NCBI RefSeq assembly: GCF_017498545.1 | Contig: NZ_CP071793.1 | Coordinates: forward strand, 930,001 to 994,000 | Length of the DNA: 64,000 nucleotides | Source of the DNA: Sulfidibacter corallicola | GTDB taxonomy: Bacteria > Acidobacteriota > Holophagae > Acanthopleuribacterales > Acanthopleuribacteraceae | Direction of reading: 5' to 3' | In this document: piece after piece, positions 17,901 through 26,550 of the stretch | Layout of the letters: each line of letters opens with the position of its first letter | How positions within the stretch are numbered: the first letter of the stretch is position 1 | The notes under the pieces: model-generated | What the model was told of the DNA's origin: nothing | Seen by the model: the letters and a program-made list of their open reading frames with translations, nothing else | Database searches by the model: none | Translations under genes and position numbers: made by a program

Positions 17901-19163
17901 ACCCATTTGGTCAACCCGGGTTCCTACTACTTTATGGACGTCAATCTGGACGACGACGGACGCGGTCGCGGCGGCGACGGTTGGGACAACGGCAACACGG
18001 TGCACGAGGTCGGCCACCACGTCGTGGCCAAGGCCGACGGCAGCCACCCACCGCTTTCCATCATCGGCCTGATCCAAATCGGCGGCAGCCACAGCCGCAG
18101 GCAAATCCACAACCAGACCAAGGTGTTCAGCGAGGGCTTCGCCTCCTTTTTTCAGGCCTCCTGGGGCAGCGAGTACGGCATGATGCATCGCCAGAGAGGC
18201 TATTTCGCGCGCCCCGCCTTTTCCACCCAGGACCTGGACGAACTGGAAGAAGACGATCGCGAGGTGTTTCTCTACGGAGGGCCGTTCACCAGTCCCGTGC
18301 CGATTTTCGACGAACCCGGCCAGGGGCTTTTCAGCGAAGGCTACCTGACCAACATGCTGTACCAGTTCCAGAACCTGCTGATCAATCCCGGCATCGGCTT
18401 CGCGGACAACCCCGCATTTTGGCACTACTTCAACGTGCCCTTTTCCGAGGAGGCCTCGCGGCGATTCGTCGATTTCTTCTGGCGACCCTTCCGCATGTGG
18501 CCCTCCGACGAATGGGACGACCTCTCGCGCTTCTACCTCACCAGTCTGCTTCGCTCGGTCAAGGACAACCAACCGGGGTTCCTGCAGATGGTCTACGCGT
18601 TCTTCGAGCTCCACAACATGCTGATGCCGCGCATGGCCGTGACCCACGAGGAAGAGGACGACGAGCTCGACGATTGGGATTCGGTCGACGTGGCGGCCGA
18701 CGGTGCCGCGATCCTGGCCATTCGGCTGACGGATATCCACGGTGACCCACTGGAAAACTACGCCATTCGCCTTTCCTGCAACGACGACATCAACCGCTTT
18801 ACCGTCCTGAGCAATCCCGTCCCGCCCTCGGCGCGCGGTCGCATCGATCCCAACCCCGGGCCACCCGATCGGGAAACCCTCACCCAGACCGACGGCTCCG
18901 GCAACCTGCGCGTTCGGTTCCGGCCGGACCAGGTGCCCGCGCCGATCTCCGAAGAAATCCTCACGATCGAGTACCAACCCGATTTCGAACGGGACCAAAT
19001 ATTTTCGCCACCGGAGCCCACCGACACCCGCGAGATCACCTTGCGCCGGCTCTTCCTCCACCAGGCACGCCTGTTCTGCAAGTCCTGGCGGACGGCCGGC
19101 ACCACTATCGGCAACTGGGGTGCCCACATCCGGCACCGGGTGCCCTTCGAGGTGGAATCGTGA
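14958..19163 (+). CDS. NHL-propeller protein with HEVGH zinc-metalloprotease-like domain
   Basis: The product has 1401 residues. Residues 1-110 look transthyretin/Ig-like (VRVFHDGSFGNPE, HTTDAQGLVTVPI). About 230-850 is a large NHL propeller with repeats such as FQQPLDVAVDAANNIWVADP, FLYVADKDNHRIVRLD and LYIADTENNRIQVFS, perhaps two rings. About 860-1240 holds a peptidase-like region: H1016-E-V-G-H1020 (NTVHEVGHHVVAK), then SEGFASFF with E1059 as a possible third zinc ligand, as in gluzincins whose HExxH is followed by an EGFA helix. The H-to-E spacing (39) is longer than in M1 peptidases. The C-terminal 150 residues form a second Ig-like domain. Its place inside the tail operon suggests a tail-borne enzyme. 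No signal peptide is seen, consistent with assembly into a particle. Confidence 0.75.
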   Translation: METDVHLIIVTFDPSAGERIPVPQARVRVFHDGSFGNPEISGGAHTTDAQGLVTVPITHEEGGEGDLIPYFEIELDEADRSLGTQRGADLVLPAIWATTHHYGDPVPLIAEHADPANPFVIHIGLEAELRLSYADFHPSGLRNPMALPEDCGRLRLVDVDSPGVFQIFNPDDGLSGFGRDGLGQVIEVGDVDGALPFFDEWPTTYHAWDSIAVGSIAIDDLAPIVDPPGLPVGNLGGGSYGQVGPLGSHHEGFVLLCDDNQVHRFYPDGTYFETLGDPRNQNFVQPAGLAPDGHGNVFLSDRGGNFLSIYVPQMRYNPLGGLFSIDSVVSVMGTGGFILSQPAGMAVLPHPDLEGTELLLVANSGLGEILVFEVVITSAVPKARLFAESPRVELHFKTRFGSQGNGPDQFQQPLDVAVDAANNIWVADPGLNRVSHWTYDRANDSFDPQGLVGKPDFSAGSGSGEFDQPVAVVVDVTRHFLYVADKDNHRIVRLDSRSGTELKTWIPQIDGADVTPVGLAMDPRGRITVADENAGRVLHAEVFDADGSARTGADDPRPLGEPWHDRTHPTHMQAPAYVMLDGEQRLWVSDTGNRRVLRFSRNANRVLELEAGATLTHPDLRTPVGLALASDGTLCVADRDRHVVRLFQGGAPTVLIGVDGTSGNDDAHLDGPHGLAIRNDDAGEALYIADTENNRIQVFSLAGVFQKTLDPPPQTFERPHDLVFDDAGFLYITNTLQQEIVRYDASDAYLGAIRLDQFSETLQHPIGISVDHDQRLLVTDSTQAKVYRLTPDHQVGATESLTAYWDFENLLNQDLEDRRIYNRDLELQVRPHLPSRAVVDAEGLLAIADTGRHRVRLMRTCTRWVGNFFEIGRHTGVDNLPDLEVRLETVVTWPELEVTVQVGDVSIFDETQTYTSPESSEFLGDRYTHEAIISGDRTAEAINVLRVVREFQTWLRALTAEANPFHWGHHVSNRLYVFDMITHLVNPGSYYFMDVNLDDDGRGRGGDGWDNGNTVHEVGHHVVAKADGSHPPLSIIGLIQIGGSHSRRQIHNQTKVFSEGFASFFQASWGSEYGMMHRQRGYFARPAFSTQDLDELEEDDREVFLYGGPFTSPVPIFDEPGQGLFSEGYLTNMLYQFQNLLINPGIGFADNPAFWHYFNVPFSEEASRRFVDFFWRPFRMWPSDEWDDLSRFYLTSLLRSVKDNQPGFLQMVYAFFELHNMLMPRMAVTHEEEDDELDDWDSVDVAADGAAILAIRLTDIHGDPLENYAIRLSCNDDINRFTVLSNPVPPSARGRIDPNPGPPDRETLTQTDGSGNLRVRFRPDQVPAPISEEILTIEYQPDFERDQIFSPPEPTDTREITLRRLFLHQARLFCKSWRTAGTTIGNWGAHIRHRVPFEVES

Positions 19164-19226
19164 TGATCGGAATTGCACCGATGTCGCCGGGCGCAGCCGT
19201 GCCGGTCCCATGTGTGGAGGTTGCCC

Positions 19227-22200
19227 ATGCCGCTTAAGGACATGCCCGTGGGTTACGCCACCAGCACCTGGTGCGCGCCGGAGTTCCCGGCCACCGCCCG
19301 CTACATCTGCGACAGCCTGTTTATCGAGGGCCAGATCGGCCCGCTCTTCGTGTCCTGCACTTGGCCCAGCGGCAGCGGCCGGCTGACCTTGAAATTGGCT
19401 CCGGTCTCCGACTCCACTTCGGGTCGCGTGCTCTTCAAGGGTGCCGACGGCCAACCCGACACCGACACCATGGCGCTCGACGGCGATTTCGTGGGCTTGA
19501 TCGAGCTGAACCCGACCGTGCGGACCGACGGCGACGAGCCCGATGTGCTGCTGACCGCGCATATCGCCCAGGACGAGTGGGAGGTGTTCCACCTGAGCGT
19601 GAAGGCCGCCACGGATACCTTCCCGAGCACGGTCATTCGCGCTGCGGACGGCACCTCCGACCCGCCGCCGATCCTGTTCTTCGGCGCGGGTCCCCGGCTC
19701 AAGGCGATCGCGACTCCCGGCGGCGAAGGTACCTGGCGTTGGGTCTCGGCGACACCGCACCTGGTGTTCACGGGTAGGGGAGACGACTCGGACACCGTGA
19801 CCCTGATGGGTTCCGGCCAGGAGTCCGGCACCGCCGTCATTTGTGTGTATTTCCAACCGGAAGACGAGGACCAGCCCGGTGACATGGCCGTCTACCGCGC
19901 GCCCTTCCTGCGCGCCGATCTGAAATGGACGCGGGATGTCGCGCGCATTGCCGACACCGAAATCCAGAGTGGCGATCTGATCGAAATGACCTTCACCATG
20001 GATCGACCGCCCTTCTGGCTGAACGACCAGAGCCCCTTCGCCTTTTTCGTGGCGGACCACCAGCACCTGCTCGGCACCGACGACGCCCAAATCGTGGCGC
20101 GCCACACGGCGGCGTTCGGAGCCGTGTCCGGGTTCCTGGAGAATCACCAGCAGGAGGTTCACGTTCACCGGTTGGCGGATGGCGAGGCGCCGCTGCAGGC
20201 GGTGGCGGCCTTCAAGCGCGTCTATGCGGGCGACTTCCACCAGCGTTTCCTGATTCTGGAAGCCTCCACGCCGCAGCCGCGGCTCACGGTCATCGGCTGG
20301 TGGGGGACGGCCGTGCTCGGCGGTGCCGGCGAGACCTACACCGATTTCCTGTTCGCGGTCAAAGACCGGTTCACCGCGCGCCTGCCCGCCACGCGCATGC
20401 TGTTGGTGCTGAGCCAGGCGGTGACGCCCTCGCCGGTGCCCGAAAACGTCTTCTTGGAGCTGCGCGGCGCTTTGCACGACGCCTATCCGTTCCGCGCTTC
20501 GACCGCGGAGCCCGTGAGCGGGGCTCGATTGGTGGCCGGTGGTGACGCGGTGAGTGCCGCCGACGGGACCTTCACCCTGACCGGCCGTTTCAAACTGGGC
20601 ACCCAAAAGCTGGTGATCGAACGGTTGGGCATCGTGCGGTTGGAGTTGGACCTCCAGATCGGCGAGGCTCAGGGTCAAGTGGAGCTGCGGCTGAGCGAGC
20701 CGGGCAGCGGTGCCGTCGTGGTCCAACAGACCCGCGCCAAGGAGAGCGACCCCGAACGCGCCACCGGTTTCGATCTGGATCCGATCCCGGTGACGGTCCA
20801 CAAAGTTCGCGGGATCCTGCGCTGGCCGGACAGCCGGGAGAACACCCAGACCTACCCGGGCACCCCGTTGGCCGGCAAGCGCGTCTACGCCGTGCCGCTG
20901 GCGGAGGGGGCGACCGGTGCCCAGCGTCCCGCCGATACCAAGGCCTGGGCCGACCTGGCCGCGCGGACCGATCTGCTCGCGTCCGTGCAACCGGGAACCA
21001 ACACCGTCGATGATGAGGGCGAGACCCATACAGCCGACGACGGCGCCTATGAACTGAAATACCTCGACCTAAGCCCGGGCAAGCGCTGGTTCCTGTGGGG
21101 CGCGGGACCCGTCGAGCCCGAGGGTCCGGACGTGCCCGAGTTCGCGGTTCGCACCGAGCACCATGAATTGCGGGCCATCTCCGGCGCCAATTTCAACGAT
21201 TCCGGGAAGTTCAGCAACGTCTTCGATACCTGGTACCAAATCGTGCTGCACCGCTATTACCTCAGCGACGCCACCGCCGGTATTGGTTGGGGTGGGGAAG
21301 TGCTGGTCAGTTCGCGACCCGCCAATGCGGACCCCGCCACACCGCCGGTGATCTTGCGGCCCGGCGCCCAGCCGGAAACGCGGGACGCCATCGACGGGGA
21401 GACACCCAGCGGCATCCAATTGACCCTGGACGCCATCCAGTGGCAGGTCGGCGACTGCGATCTGCACCTGCTGCCGCTGGCGCCCATCTTCGGCGCACCG
21501 GACCGCCAGTCCGCCTATGCCCGCGAGGTTCGCGAACGGTTCCGCGCCGAGCTGGACGTGCGTTTCTTCCGCGACCTGGCGGTCTTGGGCACACCCACCA
21601 ATGGCTCCGAATCCTGGCCCTTCTTTCACGGCGCGCGGGAATACGTGCTCGATGCCCGCAAGATCGAACGCGGCATCGACCTGGGGTCCGGCACCTGGGA
21701 AGACACCACCGCCACCTTGCGCCAGGTGGAACTGCTGGAAAAAACGCGCATGTTCTCGCCGGCCATCACCGTTCCGACCGAAGAGATCACGGCCAACGGC
21801 CCGGCCGGCGCCCAACCGCTGTGGCACTTCGACACGGTCACCCTGGCCGACCTGGCCAGCGTGCACACGACGCCCGCCGAGGAAGCCGACCGAACCAAAC
21901 GCGCGCTCTACGGTCAGTTCGTGCCGCTGCTGTCGGCGCCGGTTCCTCATTTATTGGCGGTCCTGGGCGGCCGCGTCCTGCTGATGCCCGGCCACGGTTT
22001 CCTGAACGACAACAGTGTGGCCCGCGACGTGGTCACGGATTGGGCCTCCACCCGCGGTTCCCCCATCTACGGGGCCTTGGAGGACAACAGCGACGCCGAC
22101 ATGTCGGCCCGCGTGATGGCGGTACTCGAGGCTTCCGGGATGGAGGCCCACAACGTACGCGAGGTGCGCGATCTCCAACGACCCGGTGTCACCTTCCGTG

Positions 22201-23894
22201 CGACCGACACCTTCGTCGTCGGCACCCTTTTCGGCTTTCCTCGGTTGTACCAACAGAACCCGGTTTATTTCCTGGGCGCCGATAACTCGCCGGTCGTGAT
22301 CGGTACGGGGCTGGGGAACCCTGCCAGTGGCGGGCACGAGGACAAGGGCATTGTCGCCCGACGCAACCTGGCGGCCCACCTGGAGAACAACCAACAGGAA
22401 CTGGACATGATCCTGGCGATCCACACCAACGCCAACAATGGCACCGCGCGCGGGATCTCCCGCTTCTGGTTGCAGCGCCGGGCCACGCCCAGCAGTACCG
22501 CCGAAACCAACACTCTGGGCATGAACTTCGCCGACCTGGTTCAATTGCGGTTGCACGAGCGCATCCGGCTTCGCAGCCGGGCGAGCACCAGCCGAAAAAG
22601 CGACTCCGACATACGCGAAACCCAGCCCAATTTCCACCAGACCATCTCGGGAACTTTCATCGCCGTCGATACCAACCCCGGCGGCGGTGGCTGGAGTAGG
22701 GCATTGATCACCAACCCTTTTCCGGTCGCTCTGCTCGAAGTCGGGTTCCACAACAACGAGCAGGACGGTCGGATGCTTTCGCGCCGGTGGTTCAAGCGGC
22801 GCGCCGGTGAGGCGATGGCGATCGCGATGGCGGAAACCTATCGTGACTTCCGAACCGCTGTGAGTAAACTGAAGTTCCAGAACCTGATGCGGCGCGTTTG
22901 GGGCCGGACTCCCGCCGTGGAGGCGGTGCTGGCCGCCGACGCGGCCGACGCCGGCGATGCCGTCTCGGAGCAGGAGATTCGGGATTTCCTCGAAGCGGTG
23001 ACCGGCATCGCCACCACCCGCAGCGGCGCCCTGCTGGCTACGGCCACCGAGGCCATCGAGGACGCCCGCAACGGGCTGACCCGCAACCAATTCGTCACGG
23101 CACTTCGCGACACCTTCGCCCGCGTGGCCGGCTATCCCTCCGGGCATGCGTCGATCGAGGCCAACGTGTTGCAAACGCTGGCCTTCGACACGCCGCTCGC
23201 CAACCTGGCTCGAGCCGATTTCGCGATCACCCGGGGTGAGGCGGCCGCGATGGTCGCCACCGGGTTCGGCCTCTCCCCGGCCAACCTGGACACGATGATC
23301 GCGCGTGCGTTCGGCTCCGCCGAAGACCTGAACGTCGACCAGGAAACCTTGGATTTCGTGGGAGGCTTGCTCACGGTTTCCACGGCGATGCCGGATGTCG
23401 CGCAGACGCGCCAACGCTTTGGCGGTCAAGCCCTGATGGCCGAACTCGGCGGTGCGGCCGAACCGGAAAAATACCTCGCGGCGCGGGATGCCCGCGACCT
23501 GCTGCTGGGCGTGGCGATTCAGCCGCGTCAGGCGATTTACCAGGCCTCGGCCGTGCGCCTCGTGACCGAAACCGGCGAGGCGCTGCCCCGCGCGGTCGGT
23601 GGCGCGTACGCCCTACGTCCCGGCACTGGGGTTCGGGTCGAGGTCCCGACGATCGGCGTGCCCTGGTTCGCCGATGCCGGTTCGGTTCGATTCACTTTCG
23701 CCACGGACGGAGATACCCCGACCGAGGTGAGCTCCGACCAGGTGACGCGCAACCTGCTGACTTCCGAGGTGTGGAACTTCGAACCCGAGGGCATCGCCGC
23801 ACCCGTCCTGACGGTGGAGGTCCAGTTCACCGGCACGGGTGATACACCCGAAATCTTTCGCTCTCAACGCTTCCCGCTGGCGCTCGTCCTGTGA
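19227..23894 (+). CDS. Giant tail-associated N-acetylmuramoyl-L-alanine amidase (Amidase_3)
   Basis: The product has 1555 residues; MPLKDMPVGY was chosen as start because GGAGG lies seven bases upstream. Residues 1 to about 900 are beta-rich, with an Ig/carboxypeptidase-regulatory-like section (VSAADGTFTLTGRFKLG). About 910-1215 is a complete Amidase_3 domain: zinc ligands H923 (MPGHGF), E952 (GALEDN) and H1066 (ILAIHTNANN), and catalytic E1171 (ALLEVGFHNNEQDGRML). It should cleave the amide bond between MurNAc and the stem peptide. About 1230-1420 has helical repeats recalling SLH or EF-type modules (LTRNQFVTALRDTFARVAGY, ITRGEAAAMVATGF). A beta-sandwich ends the protein. A peptidoglycan hydrolase beside the hub is what a cell-puncturing tail needs, though this size is unusual. 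Confidence 0.85.
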   Translation: MPLKDMPVGYATSTWCAPEFPATARYICDSLFIEGQIGPLFVSCTWPSGSGRLTLKLAPVSDSTSGRVLFKGADGQPDTDTMALDGDFVGLIELNPTVRTDGDEPDVLLTAHIAQDEWEVFHLSVKAATDTFPSTVIRAADGTSDPPPILFFGAGPRLKAIATPGGEGTWRWVSATPHLVFTGRGDDSDTVTLMGSGQESGTAVICVYFQPEDEDQPGDMAVYRAPFLRADLKWTRDVARIADTEIQSGDLIEMTFTMDRPPFWLNDQSPFAFFVADHQHLLGTDDAQIVARHTAAFGAVSGFLENHQQEVHVHRLADGEAPLQAVAAFKRVYAGDFHQRFLILEASTPQPRLTVIGWWGTAVLGGAGETYTDFLFAVKDRFTARLPATRMLLVLSQAVTPSPVPENVFLELRGALHDAYPFRASTAEPVSGARLVAGGDAVSAADGTFTLTGRFKLGTQKLVIERLGIVRLELDLQIGEAQGQVELRLSEPGSGAVVVQQTRAKESDPERATGFDLDPIPVTVHKVRGILRWPDSRENTQTYPGTPLAGKRVYAVPLAEGATGAQRPADTKAWADLAARTDLLASVQPGTNTVDDEGETHTADDGAYELKYLDLSPGKRWFLWGAGPVEPEGPDVPEFAVRTEHHELRAISGANFNDSGKFSNVFDTWYQIVLHRYYLSDATAGIGWGGEVLVSSRPANADPATPPVILRPGAQPETRDAIDGETPSGIQLTLDAIQWQVGDCDLHLLPLAPIFGAPDRQSAYAREVRERFRAELDVRFFRDLAVLGTPTNGSESWPFFHGAREYVLDARKIERGIDLGSGTWEDTTATLRQVELLEKTRMFSPAITVPTEEITANGPAGAQPLWHFDTVTLADLASVHTTPAEEADRTKRALYGQFVPLLSAPVPHLLAVLGGRVLLMPGHGFLNDNSVARDVVTDWASTRGSPIYGALEDNSDADMSARVMAVLEASGMEAHNVREVRDLQRPGVTFRATDTFVVGTLFGFPRLYQQNPVYFLGADNSPVVIGTGLGNPASGGHEDKGIVARRNLAAHLENNQQELDMILAIHTNANNGTARGISRFWLQRRATPSSTAETNTLGMNFADLVQLRLHERIRLRSRASTSRKSDSDIRETQPNFHQTISGTFIAVDTNPGGGGWSRALITNPFPVALLEVGFHNNEQDGRMLSRRWFKRRAGEAMAIAMAETYRDFRTAVSKLKFQNLMRRVWGRTPAVEAVLAADAADAGDAVSEQEIRDFLEAVTGIATTRSGALLATATEAIEDARNGLTRNQFVTALRDTFARVAGYPSGHASIEANVLQTLAFDTPLANLARADFAITRGEAAAMVATGFGLSPANLDTMIARAFGSAEDLNVDQETLDFVGGLLTVSTAMPDVAQTRQRFGGQALMAELGGAAEPEKYLAARDARDLLLGVAIQPRQAIYQASAVRLVTETGEALPRAVGGAYALRPGTGVRVEVPTIGVPWFADAGSVRFTFATDGDTPTEVSSDQVTRNLLTSEVWNFEPEGIAAPVLTVEVQFTGTGDTPEIFRSQRFPLALVL

Positions 23895-23930
23895 ACCCGT
23901 CCGCGATCCATCCCGCAAAGGAACGGTGAC

Positions 23931-24992
23931 ATGCTTCCTTTTTTCGACAGTCCACCTCGCACTCAATATCGCCGGCCCGCGTGCCAGTTGGCCTTCGATG
24001 GCGGTTTCGAAGGCGACAGCTTGACCGCGGTGCGCATCGCGCGGGGCTTGGGTGACGCGGTGGACTACGTGGAGCTGTCGTTGGGACCCTCGCCGCCCGC
24101 GGGCTTGCTTTCCTTCGGGTCCGCCGAACCCGAGCTGGGCGAAACCTGCACGGTGTCGCTGGGCTACGCCGACGGGGAGATGGAAACCGTGTTCACCGGA
24201 TGGATCGACCGCATTTCGAAAAGTTTGGACGGCGGCACGCGGATTGGCCTGGCCAACGGTGGTGCGCGCCTGGCGCGGCTGCGGGTGGAGGCTTCCTACT
24301 ACGGCGAGACCGCCGGTGGGATCGTGACGGCACTGGCGGGCGAGGGCGGCATCGACACCGGCACGGTGGAGGACGGCCTGTCGTTGCCGGCGTACGTGGT
24401 CGATGGGGGACGGTCGGCCTGGAGCCATTGTGCCGAGCTGGCCACGCGCCACGGATTCCTGCTCTACCTGGACTCGGAGGACGTGCTGCATTTCCGCGAG
24501 CCGCCGGAGGAACCGGCCGAGATCGCCTTCTCTTACGGTGTCGATCTGATATCCGCCCGGGCGAGCAGCGCGTCGCCCCATCCTGTCGGGATTCGGGCAA
24601 CCGGCGAGGGAGCCGCCGGCAGCCAGGGCACCAACGCCTGGAACTGGCTGGTCAAGGACCCCGGCGGTGTGCGTGCCGAAATGGGTGAGGCGCCCTTCGT
24701 GCCCATCGACGACGGTGCCCTGCGCTCCGGGGAATCCTGCGAGACGGTGGCCACGAACCGGTTGAATCGCGCGACCGCGGGCGCCGATCGCCTGCGGGCC
24801 ACGGTGCCGGGGACCGCGGCTCTGGGACCGGGTGTGTTGGTCGAAATTCTCGAGGCGCCGTCCGAGTCCCTCAACGGTGTCTTCCTGATTCACGCCGTGC
24901 AACACCGGTTCGACGTGCGGCGCGGGTTCGTCTCCGTCATCGACGGGGTGCGGGCCGGCGCCTCGGATTCGTTGCTGGGAGGTCTGTTTTGA
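23931..24992 (+). CDS. Baseplate hub protein, phage gpD / VgrG N-terminal type
   Basis: The product has 353 residues. The opening (RRPACQLAFDGGFEG, LTAVRIARGLGDAVDYVELSLG) and the pattern of short beta-domains followed by VFTGWIDRISKSLDGG correspond to late-control gpD hubs. The middle (WSHCAELATRHGFLLYLDSEDVLHFREPPE) matches the gpD/gp27 segment. The trimeric hub joins tube to spike. It ends FLIHAVQHRFDVRRGFVSVIDG, typical of gpD C-termini. AAGGAACGGTGAC precedes the ATG, and the stop overlaps the next start (TTGA), tying hub and spike synthesis together. Confidence 0.82.
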   Translation: MLPFFDSPPRTQYRRPACQLAFDGGFEGDSLTAVRIARGLGDAVDYVELSLGPSPPAGLLSFGSAEPELGETCTVSLGYADGEMETVFTGWIDRISKSLDGGTRIGLANGGARLARLRVEASYYGETAGGIVTALAGEGGIDTGTVEDGLSLPAYVVDGGRSAWSHCAELATRHGFLLYLDSEDVLHFREPPEEPAEIAFSYGVDLISARASSASPHPVGIRATGEGAAGSQGTNAWNWLVKDPGGVRAEMGEAPFVPIDDGALRSGESCETVATNRLNRATAGADRLRATVPGTAALGPGVLVEILEAPSESLNGVFLIHAVQHRFDVRRGFVSVIDGVRAGASDSLLGGLF

Positions 24993-25636
24993 GTTCGGAT
25001 CTTTTTCACACGATTCGTCAGATCGTGCGCCAGGAGATGGCGCGTTACCGCAGCGCCGAACTGGCCGTGGTCCAGGAGATCCATCCCCACGCGGACGAGG
25101 GCGACGAGGACAACTACGCCTGCACCGTGGTGTTGCGTAACTCGGGCATCGTGCTGGAACGCGTGCCCGTCGCCACCGCGCGGCCCGGCCTGGCCGCCAT
25201 TCCGCCGTCCGGCAGCCTGGTCCTGGTTCACTTCCTCGGCGGTGACGTCAACGCGCCCGTCATTCAGGGCGCCTTCTACAACGACGAAGACCGGCCCCCG
25301 CCGAACGCCGACGGTCAGTGGGTCCTGCACCTGCCCCTGGGCGCCGCCGAGGACGAGGCCGTCCAGGCGGTGGTCTCCAGCGGTGAGGCGCGTTCCCTGT
25401 CGCTGAAGCTGGGAGCCGGTCTCGAAATCGATCTCCAGGACGACGATCCGGTGGTTCGGCTGCTGGTGGACGGCGACAAGGTCACCCTCCAGATCGACCG
25501 CGACGGCACGGTCAACCTGGAAACCCAGAGCGAGCTGAAGATCAAGGCCGACAGCGTGACGATGGAAGGCACCAACATCGAAATCAATGCCGACACGGAA
25601 CTGATTCTTCGGGGCGGTGTGGTCAACATCAACTGA
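24989..25636 (+). CDS. Baseplate spike protein, gpV/gp5-OB type
   Basis: The product has 215 residues from a TTG start with GGGAGG at proper spacing and a 4-base overlap with the hub stop. After an N-terminal helix (LFHTIRQIVRQEMARY) comes an OB-fold (AVVQEIHPHADEGDEDNYACTVVLRNSG, ERVPVATARPGLAAIPPSGSLVLVHFLGGDVNAPVIQGAFYN), the signature of gpV/VgrG gp5 domains. The C-terminal third is a repetitive beta-helix (LKIKADSVTMEGTNIEINAD, ELILRGGVVNIN) that forms the needle. It is short, as in P2-like spikes, and carries no enzymatic extension. It pairs with the PAAR tip encoded next. Confidence 0.9.
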   Translation: MSSDLFHTIRQIVRQEMARYRSAELAVVQEIHPHADEGDEDNYACTVVLRNSGIVLERVPVATARPGLAAIPPSGSLVLVHFLGGDVNAPVIQGAFYNDEDRPPPNADGQWVLHLPLGAAEDEAVQAVVSSGEARSLSLKLGAGLEIDLQDDDPVVRLLVDGDKVTLQIDRDGTVNLETQSELKIKADSVTMEGTNIEINADTELILRGGVVNIN

Positions 25637-25670
25637 GGTCCCCGAACCAAAACCCGCACAGGAGCCCGCC

Positions 25671-26066
25671 ATGAGCCAACCGGCAGCCAAGCAAGACGAT
25701 CTCGTACAAGCCCAGGACACCCACATCCAAATGGTCCCCTCGCCGGGCGGGCCGGTCGCGACGCCGCTGCCCAGCCCGTTCTCGGGTCCGTTGAACGCGG
25801 GGCTCAGTGGAGACGTCAACATCGAGGGCAAGCCGGCGGCGATCCAGGGTTGCAGCGCCGACAACGATCCACCGCATGTGCCCGACCAGGGCCCTTTCCA
25901 GACGGAGCCCAGCAACAAGGCCACCGTGATCGCAGGCAGCGCCACGGTCAACATCAACGGCGTGCCGGCCGTGCGCAACGGCGACACCGCCATGACCTGC
26001 AACGATCCGGTCGACCTGCCGATCGGCACGGTGGTCGCCGCCGGCACCGTGAACATCGGTGGATGA
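25671..26066 (+). CDS. PAAR-like spike tip protein
   Basis: The product has 131 residues, with GGAG upstream of the ATG. The sequence has the repeated hairpins of PAAR-like (DUF4150/DUF4280-type) proteins: NAGLSGDVNIEGKPAAIQGC, KATVIAGSATVNINGVPAVR, NGDTAMTCNDP and GTVVAAGTVNIGG. PAAR proteins cap the spike with a sharp metal-stabilised cone; Cys and His residues are present (C62 region, PPHVPDQG, TCNDP). It lies directly after the spike gene. No effector domain is fused to it, so the tip appears purely structural. Confidence 0.85.
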   Translation: MSQPAAKQDDLVQAQDTHIQMVPSPGGPVATPLPSPFSGPLNAGLSGDVNIEGKPAAIQGCSADNDPPHVPDQGPFQTEPSNKATVIAGSATVNINGVPAVRNGDTAMTCNDPVDLPIGTVVAAGTVNIGG

Positions 26067-26076
26067 GGAGGACGGC

Positions 26077-26550
26077 GTGGCACGAGACGAGCACCTTCTG
26101 CGCGACATCGAAATCCGCGTGACGCACCGCGACTTCCGGCCGGTCTACCACATCGCGGAGACCACCCGGACGCGGCCCGATCCCGAGACCGGGCGACCGG
26201 CGCGGCTGCTGGACCTGGGCACCGTTTCGGGTCGAACCAACCTGGCGCAGGCCGTGATCGTGCGGCTGTTGACGCCGCGCGGAGAGCTGGCGGCCCTGGG
26301 TCACCCCGAATTCGGTTCGCGCCTGCACGAAATCATCGGCAACCGCAACAGCGAGACCGTGCGCCACCTGGCCCGGCTCTACATTCTGGAATCCCTGCAA
26401 CGCGAGCCCCGCATCGAGGAAGTGACCGCGCTCCGGATCAGCGCCCACCCCGACATCCGCGATCGCATCGACGTCGAACTCGCCGTGCGGCCCGTTCAAA
26501 GCCGCGACACCGTGTCCATCGGACCCTTCACCCTGAGGTTGACCCCATGA
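26077..26550 (+). CDS. Baseplate wedge protein, GPW/gp25 family
   Basis: The product has 157 residues from a GTG start preceded by GAGGAGGAC; it begins ten bases after the PAAR stop. The gp25 signature is clear: LTPRGELAALGHPEFGSRLHEIIG, then the helix VRHLARLYILESLQREPRIEEVTALRI containing the conserved EPRI(E) block. A longer than usual N-terminal segment (RDIEIRVTHRDFRPVYHIAETTR) precedes it. gp25-like proteins nucleate sheath assembly at the baseplate, and the sheath-like C-terminal strand (RDTVSIGPFTLRLTP) fits that. It overlaps the next gene by four bases (ATGA). Confidence 0.9.
   Translation: MARDEHLLRDIEIRVTHRDFRPVYHIAETTRTRPDPETGRPARLLDLGTVSGRTNLAQAVIVRLLTPRGELAALGHPEFGSRLHEIIGNRNSETVRHLARLYILESLQREPRIEEVTALRISAHPDIRDRIDVELAVRPVQSRDTVSIGPFTLRLTP

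Noticed and set aside
17454..21029. A 1191-codon minus-strand open frame opposite the NHL and amidase genes
   Set aside because: Same antisense effect; it is interrupted exactly where the sense codon pattern changes and lacks any recognisable domain.
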